Assembly: GCA_023142625.1 (NCBI GenBank)
Contig: JAGLJD010000091.1
Coordinates: 1-5,139, forward strand
Direction: 5' to 3'
Length of the DNA: 5,139 bases
DNA from: Candidatus Parcubacteria bacterium
GTDB taxonomy: Bacteria; Patescibacteriota; Patescibacteriia; JAACEG01
The position numbers were made by a program, and so were the translations under genes. The notes beneath the pieces were generated by a model, which did not search any database, had not been told where the DNA came from, and worked only from the letters and a program-made list of their open reading frames with translations. Shown in pieces: positions 1 through 5,139 of the stretch. Position 1 is the stretch's first letter; each line of letters starts with the position of its first letter.

Positions 1-1053
1 TACAACGGATCCTGGTCGGAAAAAGTTTTTACGATTGAAGCTGATGAAACCAATCCGACCGCATTCAGCTTGGTCTCTCCTCTGAATAATTCATCTGTCT
101 CAAATTCAAAACCGACCTTTTCCTGGAACGCTTGCTCTGATCCTGATCTGTCTCATTACCAGCTTTACATAGACAGCATTTTAGACACGGACAGCATTAG
201 CAGCGATGCGACATCAATTACTCCGACAAACAATCTTTCCTGCGGCGCGCATACTTGGCATATTAAAGCGATAGACAACGCCGGCAATTCCACAAATTCA
301 GATACTTTTAATCTGATAATGTCCTGCAGCAGCGGAATGCCTGCCGGATTTTCCAATTTTCCAATCTCGCCAAATTCAAACAATGAAAATCCAAAGGGCG
401 AATTTAAAATAATCATTAATAATAATGATCAGTCAACAGACAGTCTAATTGTAAATTTAAAGTTTTTCGCAGGCGCTGACACAACAAAAATGTCAATCTC
501 CAACAGAGAAGATTTTAAGAATGCGTGGATTATCCCTTATCAGGAAACAATGGAATGGGATTTAACAAAAAATACCCATGATTCATCATCCATAATCCAT
601 AATTCTAAATATGCTGTCTATGCCAAATTCTACACAAAATACGGATACGCGTCAGAAGTTGCAGCTGCCGAAATTATCTTGATAGATCCCCGCCTTCGCG
701 GGAATAACGATATGAAAAACGAAAACGGCAAAATGGACAGGAATGATAATGTAAAAAATAGGAACGAAGATGCGGAGAATTTCGCTTACGGCGAGCCTAG
801 GCTGAAATCGCTGGCAGAAGAAAAAAACAGGGCAAAAGATTTAAAGCGCGAGCTGGAAAAATATTACGGCGAAAACAGAATACCTGTCCATAAAAAATAC
901 TGGCATATAATCGTTAATCCTTACATCTATGGCAATTATCCAATACAGGCGATAATCCAAGCCATCAGATTCGGCGGCAAAACAGTGCATCCAAACATCT
1001 CTTTTTCCGCGTGGCAAAAGGCAATGGATTATATAGGGTGGATCGGGAGGTAG
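1..1053 (+). CDS. Probable secreted/surface protein with FN3/Ig-like repeats, 3' part (5' end outside window)
   Basis: The frame is open from the first base, so the 350 visible codons are the C-terminal part of a longer protein; the in-frame TTG at 70 lies inside a domain and is not the start. Residues 1-17 look like the last strand of one FN3/Ig-like repeat. Residues 18-106 form a complete second one (SLVSP, KPTFSW, YQLYID, HTWHIKAIDNAGN). Residues about 130-228 form a further beta-rich Ig-like domain (KMSISN, YAVYAKF). A polar Asn/Asp/Lys linker (about 229-262) follows, then a helical C-terminal domain (264-350) containing RELEKYYGENRIPVHKKYW and FGGKTVHP. I associate such a C-terminal domain with Parcubacteria surface proteins, from memory. 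Repeats of this type usually occur in extracellular adhesive or structural proteins; the signal peptide would lie upstream. No catalytic motif is visible. It ends in TAG and is followed by a strong terminator. Exact function is unknown. Confidence 0.85.
   Translation, partial: YNGSWSEKVFTIEADETNPTAFSLVSPLNNSSVSNSKPTFSWNACSDPDLSHYQLYIDSILDTDSISSDATSITPTNNLSCGAHTWHIKAIDNAGNSTNSDTFNLIMSCSSGMPAGFSNFPISPNSNNENPKGEFKIIINNNDQSTDSLIVNLKFFAGADTTKMSISNREDFKNAWIIPYQETMEWDLTKNTHDSSSIIHNSKYAVYAKFYTKYGYASEVAAAEIILIDPRLRGNNDMKNENGKMDRNDNVKNRNEDAENFAYGEPRLKSLAEEKNRAKDLKRELEKYYGENRIPVHKKYWHIIVNPYIYGNYPIQAIIQAIRFGGKTVHPNISFSAWQKAMDYIGWIGR
52..321 (+). other. FN3/Ig-like domain within the surface protein
   Basis: This stretch encodes a complete beta-sandwich repeat. 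It starts with the NPT..FSLVSP linker strand, continues with PTFSWNACSDPDLSHYQLYID, and closes with the GAHTWHIKAIDNAGN strand pair and a final TFNLIM strand. The Trp in FSW, the YxLYID strand and the AIDNAGN turn are typical of bacterial FN3/Ig-like repeats occurring in tandem. The preceding 17 residues (WSEKVFTIE) match the last strand of another copy, so the array continues upstream of the window. The role is inferred to be a spacer or ligand-binding module outside the cell. Confidence 0.7.
591..604 (+). repeat. Two-copy heptamer CATAATY inside the surface-protein gene
   Basis: CATAATC is followed directly by CATAATT and translates within SSIIHNSK. The heptad period equals that of the better four-copy heptamer tract at 4694-4721 in the next gene. 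Two copies in an AT-rich gene could arise by chance. The link to a dispersed heptamer family is an inference. Confidence 0.3.
686..705 (+). repeat. dRS3/REP-like palindromic repeat inside coding sequence
   Basis: A GC-rich palindrome has a 5-bp stem CCCGC/GCGGG (689-693 with 698-702) around a CTTC loop, flanked by AT...AT pairs. It fits the neisserial dRS3 pattern ATTCCC-N8-GGGAAT at all fixed positions but one. In this frame it reads DPRLRGNND, the peptide typically produced when such elements fall within genes. It sits exactly where the third Ig-like domain ends and the low-complexity linker begins, so an insertion would not disturb a fold. Similarity to dRS3 is seen in the sequence; descent from a mobile repeat is inferred. 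Confidence 0.55.
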
Positions 1054-1101
1054 AAAATATTATTAGATGTTAATTGTAAGATGAGGTTGAGTAAAATAAA
1101 A

Positions 1102-1131
1102 AAAACCGCTGAATTCAGCGGTTTTGGTTTT
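1102..1131 (+). terminator. Rho-independent terminator, possibly bidirectional
   Basis: A perfect 24-base palindrome (1102-1125) consists of AAAACCGCTGAA and its exact complement, centred on GAATTC. It is followed by GG and a T run (1127-1132). The GC core CCGCT/AGCGG gives a stable hairpin. An A-rich run precedes it (about 1095-1105), so on the minus strand the hairpin is also followed by T residues and could work in both directions. It lies 48 bases after the surface-protein stop codon and separates that gene from the synthetase gene. Confidence 0.85.
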
Positions 1132-1170
1132 TGACAATAGATTTAATTTAGGTTAATCTCGTAATATACA
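1131..1170 (+). promoter_or_regulatory. Candidate sigma-70-type promoter for the synthetase gene
   Basis: A perfect -35 hexamer, TTGACA, is at 1131-1136, overlapping the end of the terminator T-run. With a 17-base spacer the -10 would be TAATCT (1154-1159), a weak match (3 of 6). Alternatively TTTAAT (1142-1147) pairs with TATACA (1165-1170), also with a 17-base spacer. The second option would start transcription around 1177, leaving only about ten leader bases before the ATG. No T-box or other structured leader fits in this space. The choice of -10 is uncertain. Confidence 0.45.
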
Positions 1171-1187
1171 GTATTTATTTTTTATTT

Positions 1188-4100
1188 ATGAATAAAGAGA
1201 AAAAAGAAAACGGACAGCAAAAAAATAATATTTTTTCAGAAATAGAAGAAGAAGTTTTGAATTTTTGGGATAAATCTAAAATTTTTGAAAAATCCGTAGA
1301 AAGAAAAGCGCCGAAAGGCGATTATGTTTTTTACGACGGTCCTCCGTTCGCGACAGGCACGCCGCATTACGGGCATATCGCGGGAAGTTTAATTAAAGAC
1401 GCCATTCCAAGATATTGGACTATGCGCGGATTTCGCGTTGAACGGAAATGGGGCTGGGACTGCCACGGCTTGCCGATTGAAAATATTGTTGAAAAAGAGA
1501 TGGGCTCAAAAAGCAAAAAAGACATTGAAAAAATCGGGGTGGATAAATTCAACGAACAATGCCGATCAAAAGTTTTAAAATATGTTGATGAGTGGAAAAA
1601 AACGATCCGCAGATTAGGCAGGTGGGCGGATATGGAAAATTGCTATAAGACGATGGACCTGGATTTTATGGAATCTGTCTGGTGGGTTTTTAAGCAGTTA
1701 TATGACAAAGGGCTGATTTACGAAGGTTATCGCTCAATGCATATTTGTCCGCGATGCGAAACAACATTATCACAGTCCGAAGTCGCGGAAGGATATCGGG
1801 ATATAAAAGATCTGTCCGCGACAGTAAAATTTAAGTTAAAATATAAAACAGGAACAACGGGACGAGGTATTGGCGCTTTAATTTTTAATGATAAAAATGA
1901 AATTTTACTTTTAAGACGCAATGAAAATAGAAGAAGAAAAACTTGGGCATTAGTAGGCGGTAAAGTTGATGCAGGAGAAACTTTTGACAAAGCTTTAAAA
2001 AGAGAAGTTATGGAAGAATTGGGCGTAAAAATTAAATCAGCAAAACCATTTAGCGCTAAATCAGATATTTTAGAGGGACGGATTTTTGAGACTGTTTGTT
2101 ATAAAGTTAAAATTGAAGGCGAACCAGTAATAATGGAAAAAGATAAAGCAGACAAATTAAAATGGTTTTCATTAGATAATTTACCAGAAATTGATTATTC
2201 ACCATCAGAGAACGCTATTGATATTTATAAAAACGAGAAAGAGAAATTTTATTTTGATATTAACATTGATAGACCATTATCAAATGTTTATATTTTAGCG
2301 TGGACAACTACTCCATGGACGCTTTTGGGAAATGTCGCGCTGGCAATTGGCGAAAATATTAAATACGCGATGGTTAAAATTGAAAATGATTTTTATATTT
2401 TAGCAAAAGATAGAATAGAAGAGGTTTTAAAAGATAAAGAATATAAATTTGTCGCTGATGTAAATGGCGAAGATTTAGTTGGATTAAAATACGAACCTAT
2501 TTTTGATTATTATTCAAAAGATGAAAATTTAAAAAATAGAGAAAACGGTTGGAAAATTTACGCGGGCGATTTTGTTAATACGGATGAAGGGACCGGGGTT
2601 GTGCATATTGCGCCAGCGTTTGGAGATGATGATATGAAATTAGGGAAAAAAGAAAATTTGCCTTTTATCCAGCATATTGGAATGGATGGAGTTATTAAAA
2701 AAGAAGCAAAAGATTTTACAGGACTAAATGTCAAGCCATTAGGCGATCACCAAAAAACAGATATAGAGATTATAAAATATTTAGCGCATGAAAATTTACT
2801 TTTTGCGAAAGAAAAATATGAGCATAGCTATCCGCATTGCTGGCGGTGCGATTCTCCGCTTTTAAATTACGCGACATCGTCTTGGTTTGTGAATATTTTA
2901 AAAATAAAAGAGAGAATGCTTGAATTGGCAGAAGATATAAATTGGTCGCCAGAGCATATTAAAAAAGGGAGATGGGGAAAATGGCTTGAAGGCGCGCGCG
3001 ATTGGTCAATCAGCAGGCAAAGATTTTGGGCGTCAGTTATTCCTATTTGGCATTGTGAAAAATGCAATGAGATTAAAGTAATTGGATCTATTGATGAATT
3101 AGCAGAGGCGCAAGGAAATGGAAAATTTATAGCAGTAAGGCATGGACAGGCAGAACATAATTTAAAAAACTTAACGAATGGAAAAATTGAAAATGATATT
3201 TATAATTTAACTAATCAAGGAAAAAAAGATGCTGTTAAATTGGCTAAAAATTTAAAAAAAGAAAAAGTTGATTTAATTATTTGTTCGGATTTTTTAAGAA
3301 CAAAACAGACAGCTGAAATTTTAAATAAAAATTGGAACGCAAAAATAATTTTAGAACCGCGCTTGCGGGATATTAAAGCTGGGATTTTTGAAGAACAAAA
3401 TGTTGAAAAGTCATTAAAATTCAGGCGGCAATCTAATAATTTTTACAGCGCAAAACATCCAGAGGGCGAATCAATGGCAGATGTAGAAAAAAGAACCAAA
3501 GAGTTTTTAAATGAAATTAAAAGACGATTTCCAAATAAGACAATTTTAATTGTTTCTCACGAAGACGCTATTAGGACAATTTATAAATATTTTGATCAAG
3601 GTAAAAAGCCTGAAACTTTTTTTACCAGCCAAAAAATAAAAATTGCGACAGCATCGCATCATATTTTTTATTTTCAGCCGATTACGGATCTGCATAAGCA
3701 CACAGTTGATAAGATAATTTTTAAATGCGAGAAGTGCGGCGGCGGAATGAAGCGTGTGTCCGATGTTTTGGATTGTTGGTTTGAATCAGGATCAATGCCT
3801 TTCGCGCAATTTCATTATCCTTTTGAACGAAAAAAAGAATGGAAAAATATTTTTCCAGCAGATTTTATCATTGAATATACGGGTCAATTAAGAGGATGGT
3901 TTTATTATTTGCATGTTTTAGCTAACGCTTTATTTGATTCTTTGGCATTTAAGAATGTAATTGTATCTGGCGTGCTTGCGGGAACAGATGGGCGCAAGAT
4001 GAGCAAATCATACGGCAATTATCCTGATTCAAAAAATACTTTAGACAAATACGGAGCTGACGCTCTTAGATTATATTTTATGTCAAGTTCAATTATGGCA

Positions 4101-5105
4101 GGGGATGACACAACTTTAAGCGAAAAAGATATTCAGGATGCTTTGCGAAAAAATGTCATGCTTTTATGGAATGTGTCCAAGTTCTATGGTATGTTTTGCG
4201 ATAACAAAAAAGACATAAAAGAAGATTTAAAATTAGAAAATATTTTAGACAAATGGATTGTTACCAGATTAAATCAGGTAATTGAAGAAATTACAGATAA
4301 TATGGAAAAATATAATTTACAAGGAGCGGCGCGCCCGATTACCGGGTTTATTGATGATTTATCAACTTGGTATCTGAGGCGTTCTCGTGATCGTTTTAAA
4401 GGCGATGATAAAAACGATAAAATTCAGGCTTTAAAAACAACAAAATATGTCTTATTAACATTTTCCAAAGTAATCGCGCCGGTAATGCCGTTTATCTCCG
4501 AGCAGGTTTGGCAGAAAGTTAGCGGGAATGATTTTGAGGATGAGAATAAATCAGTACATTTGGAGGGATGGCCAAAGACAGGAAAAATTGATAAAAATAT
4601 TATTGCGGAAATGGAGGTTACAAGAAAAATTGTAGAATTAGCGCTTGCAAAAAGGGATGAGGCAGGGGTTAAGGTTAGACAGCCATTGTCTAAATTACGA
4701 ATTACGAATTGTGAATTACGAGATGAATATATGGATTTAATTAAAGATGAATTGAATGTAAAAATCGTAGAGACGCAAGATTTTGCGTCTTCTGCCAAAG
4801 AAGATAATATTAAAGTTGAATTAGATACAAAATTAACACCGGAATTAAAACAAGAAGGCATAAAAAGAGAAATGGTAAGAACAGTAAACAATATGCGCAA
4901 AAATATCGGACTAACAATATATGATAGAGTTGTTTTATTTTGGCAAAGCGAAAATCAAGACATAATTCAAGCAATAAAAAAATATTCTAACAATATTTGC
5001 GATGATGTTCTGGCTGATGAAATAAAAAATGAAAAAAATGATGAAGTTGATATAAATAAAGATTTGGAAATCAATGGGGCTGAGATTTGGCTAGGAATCA
5101 AATAA
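1188..5105 (+). CDS. ileS: Isoleucyl-tRNA synthetase (type 2) with nested Nudix hydrolase and histidine phosphatase domains
   Basis: This cytoplasmic enzyme charges tRNA-Ile with isoleucine using ATP. Visible parts in order: class I motif PHYGH (59-63); WDCHGLPIE (90-98); first zinc CxxC (187/190); Nudix insert (about 224-350); Thr-rich editing motif WTTTPWTL (372-379); editing motif VVHIAPAFGDDD with H473 and D482, aligning with E. coli H333 and D342; second CxxC (551/554); WSISRQRFW (606-614); CxxC (623/626); histidine phosphatase insert (about 645-829); CxxC (847/850); LDCWFESGSMPFAQ; RGWFYYLHV; KMSKS (937-941); anticodon-binding domain with DDLSTWYLRRSRDRF (1056-1070) and SVHLEGWP; C-terminal domain (about 1170-1305). 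HYGH and the C-terminal part suggest the eukaryote/archaea-like type 2 class. Without inserts it would be about 970 residues, normal for the family. ATG 1188 is the only start that keeps the conserved N-terminus; no Shine-Dalgarno precedes it. RFWASVIPIW differs from the usual RFWG.PIPIW (A615, V617). Confidence 0.95.
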   Translation: MNKEKKENGQQKNNIFSEIEEEVLNFWDKSKIFEKSVERKAPKGDYVFYDGPPFATGTPHYGHIAGSLIKDAIPRYWTMRGFRVERKWGWDCHGLPIENIVEKEMGSKSKKDIEKIGVDKFNEQCRSKVLKYVDEWKKTIRRLGRWADMENCYKTMDLDFMESVWWVFKQLYDKGLIYEGYRSMHICPRCETTLSQSEVAEGYRDIKDLSATVKFKLKYKTGTTGRGIGALIFNDKNEILLLRRNENRRRKTWALVGGKVDAGETFDKALKREVMEELGVKIKSAKPFSAKSDILEGRIFETVCYKVKIEGEPVIMEKDKADKLKWFSLDNLPEIDYSPSENAIDIYKNEKEKFYFDINIDRPLSNVYILAWTTTPWTLLGNVALAIGENIKYAMVKIENDFYILAKDRIEEVLKDKEYKFVADVNGEDLVGLKYEPIFDYYSKDENLKNRENGWKIYAGDFVNTDEGTGVVHIAPAFGDDDMKLGKKENLPFIQHIGMDGVIKKEAKDFTGLNVKPLGDHQKTDIEIIKYLAHENLLFAKEKYEHSYPHCWRCDSPLLNYATSSWFVNILKIKERMLELAEDINWSPEHIKKGRWGKWLEGARDWSISRQRFWASVIPIWHCEKCNEIKVIGSIDELAEAQGNGKFIAVRHGQAEHNLKNLTNGKIENDIYNLTNQGKKDAVKLAKNLKKEKVDLIICSDFLRTKQTAEILNKNWNAKIILEPRLRDIKAGIFEEQNVEKSLKFRRQSNNFYSAKHPEGESMADVEKRTKEFLNEIKRRFPNKTILIVSHEDAIRTIYKYFDQGKKPETFFTSQKIKIATASHHIFYFQPITDLHKHTVDKIIFKCEKCGGGMKRVSDVLDCWFESGSMPFAQFHYPFERKKEWKNIFPADFIIEYTGQLRGWFYYLHVLANALFDSLAFKNVIVSGVLAGTDGRKMSKSYGNYPDSKNTLDKYGADALRLYFMSSSIMAGDDTTLSEKDIQDALRKNVMLLWNVSKFYGMFCDNKKDIKEDLKLENILDKWIVTRLNQVIEEITDNMEKYNLQGAARPITGFIDDLSTWYLRRSRDRFKGDDKNDKIQALKTTKYVLLTFSKVIAPVMPFISEQVWQKVSGNDFEDENKSVHLEGWPKTGKIDKNIIAEMEVTRKIVELALAKRDEAGVKVRQPLSKLRITNCELRDEYMDLIKDELNVKIVETQDFASSAKEDNIKVELDTKLTPELKQEGIKREMVRTVNNMRKNIGLTIYDRVVLFWQSENQDIIQAIKKYSNNICDDVLADEIKNEKNDEVDINKDLEINGAEIWLGIK
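1857..2237 (+). other. Nudix hydrolase domain nested in the CP1 region of IleRS
   Basis: Residues about 224-350 form a full Nudix fold. The first strand is GIGALIFNDKNEILLLRR, followed by W253, a GG turn and a perfect Nudix box GX5EX7REUXEEXGU: G258, E264, R272-E273, E276-E277, G279, V280 (nt 1959-2027). Later come a central strand and LKWFSLDNLPEIDY, typical of the end of Nudix domains. All metal-binding glutamates are present, so activity is expected. The usual Pro before GG is Val (V256). IleRS sequence resumes at SNVYILAWTTTPWTL, directly continuing VKFKLKY before the insert, so the domain is a clean insertion of roughly 145 residues at the edge of the editing domain. Family members hydrolyse nucleoside diphosphates linked to another moiety (8-oxo-dGTP, ADP-ribose, Ap4A); the substrate here cannot be read from sequence. 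Confidence 0.93.
3120..3674 (+). other. Histidine phosphatase (RHG/phosphoglycerate mutase-like) domain nested in IleRS
   Basis: Residues about 645-829 form a complete small histidine phosphatase. The strand FIAV leads into RHGQAEHN with nucleophile H652 and R651. It continues with LTNQGKKDA, then ICSDFLRTKQTAEIL carrying the second conserved Arg (R704). LRDIKAGIFEE (726-736) is in place of the usual LRE..GxxEG, with Asp at 728 where Glu is common. PEGESM follows, then ILIVSHEDAIR with the second catalytic histidine H791 (nt 3558-3560), and a final strand ASHHIFYF. The R-H-R-H set is intact, so phosphatase activity is expected. The domain lies between SIDELAE and DLHKHTVDKIIFKC, which are contiguous in ordinary IleRS, and therefore between the halves of a CxxC...CxxC zinc knuckle (C623/C626 and C847/C850). 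A mutase, CobC-like or SixA-like role cannot be told apart from sequence alone. Confidence 0.93.
4694..4721 (+). repeat. Four tandem heptamers (ATTACGA) inside ileS
   Basis: The units are ATTACGA, ATTACGA, ATTGTGA, ATTACGA, a perfect 7-base period with one diverged copy. They encode LRITNCELR (1170-1178) in the C-terminal domain, just after RQPLSKL. Three periods make 21 bases, so such a tract can grow without breaking the frame. The same kind of heptamer (translated as ITNYELR or similar) is, from memory, dispersed in several bacterial genomes. Its presence at a variable loop suggests a tolerated expansion. Confidence 0.6.
4771..4790 (+). repeat. Palindromic hairpin repeat inside ileS
   Basis: A perfect 8-bp stem AGACGCAA/TTGCGTCT encloses the loop GATT. 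It is read as VETQDFASS (1194-1202) in the C-terminal domain of the synthetase. The GTAGAGACGCAA...TTGCGTCT form resembles a dispersed palindromic repeat I recall from cyanobacteria and other bacteria, in which the stem continues into CTCTAC; here the right outer arm is degenerate. It lies only 49 bases after the heptamer tract, between NVKI and KVELDT, where the family varies in length. Confidence 0.55.
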
Positions 5106-5139
5106 GCCATGATTAAAATTTCCACCGACCTTTAGGTCA
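5106..5139. other. Non-coding end of window with partial palindrome
   Basis: After the ileS stop there is no supported gene. An ATG at 5109 opens only eight codons before TAG (5133-5135). GACC-TTTA-GGTC (5127-5138) is a 4-bp hairpin that may be part of a longer element cut by the window edge. It has no following T-run within view, so it is not called a terminator. Confidence 0.4.

Noticed and set aside
70..1053. TTG at 70 as the start of the first gene
   Set aside because: The frame is open back to base 1 and the preceding codons encode the end of one Ig-like repeat and the first strand of the next.
1054..1187. T-box or other riboswitch upstream of ileS
   Set aside because: Only about 56 bases lie between the terminator and the ATG, with no T-box sequence. 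The hairpin at 1102-1125 lies upstream of the candidate promoter, so it is better explained as terminator of the preceding gene.
1839..3683. Inserts as inteins or introns
   Set aside because: Neither insert begins with Cys/Ser or ends in His-Asn, and there is no homing endonuclease motif or intron-like structure. Both are recognisable complete enzymes translated in frame.
4424..4900. 158-residue reading frame on the minus strand, and smaller minus-strand frames at 165-416, 1367-1552, 1727-1990 and 2867-3067
   Set aside because: All lie antisense to well-supported coding sequence, show no recognisable domains and have no own promoter or ribosome site.
1188..5105. Chimeric assembly as the source of the composite protein
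   Set aside because: Two independent in-frame junction pairs, with the host sequence resuming exactly where it should, are unlikely for misassembly. Read-level data could still test it.
5109..5135. Short reading frame after ileS
   Set aside because: Eight codons, no ribosome site, and overlaps a partial palindrome.

Overview
This 5.1 kb AT-rich window comes from a bacterium that is most likely a member of the Candidate Phyla Radiation (Patescibacteria), probably a Parcubacteria-like lineage. That placement is an inference. It rests on an unusual type-2 isoleucyl-tRNA synthetase, a surface protein ending in a small helical domain of a kind I associate with Parcubacteria, and compact gene spacing. 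No in-frame TGA occurs in either gene, so the standard bacterial code fits and the Gracilibacteria/SR1 code (UGA = Gly) is not needed.

Layout: positions 1-1053 hold the 3' part of a gene for a probable extracellular protein. It has the tail of one FN3/Ig-like repeat, a complete second repeat, a third beta-rich domain, a polar Asn/Asp/Lys linker seeded by a palindromic repeat, and a C-terminal helical cap. Positions 1054-1187 are intergenic, with a strong palindromic terminator at 1102-1131 abutting a candidate promoter (TTGACA at 1131). Positions 1188-5105 encode one 1305-residue protein. Positions 5106-5139 are non-coding up to the window edge.

The 1305-residue protein is the main discovery. 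It is a complete class I isoleucyl-tRNA synthetase with HYGH and KMSKS motifs, the CP1 editing site, two pairs of CxxC zinc motifs, and the anticodon-binding and C-terminal domains. Two complete extra enzymes are nested in its connective-peptide region, in frame and with intact catalytic motifs: a Nudix hydrolase (about residues 224-350) and a histidine phosphatase of the phosphoglycerate mutase/RHG type (about residues 645-829). Each insert sits between the two halves of a CxxC...CxxC pair. A Nudix plus a histidine phosphatase is also the architecture of mycobacterial MutT1, a nucleotide-pool and dinucleoside-polyphosphate hydrolase. A plausible but untested idea is that the synthetase carries its own clean-up module for Ap4A or damaged nucleotides.

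A second theme is short palindromic or heptameric repeats inside coding sequence, tolerated in frame at domain edges: 591-604, 686-705, 4694-4721 and 4771-4790.
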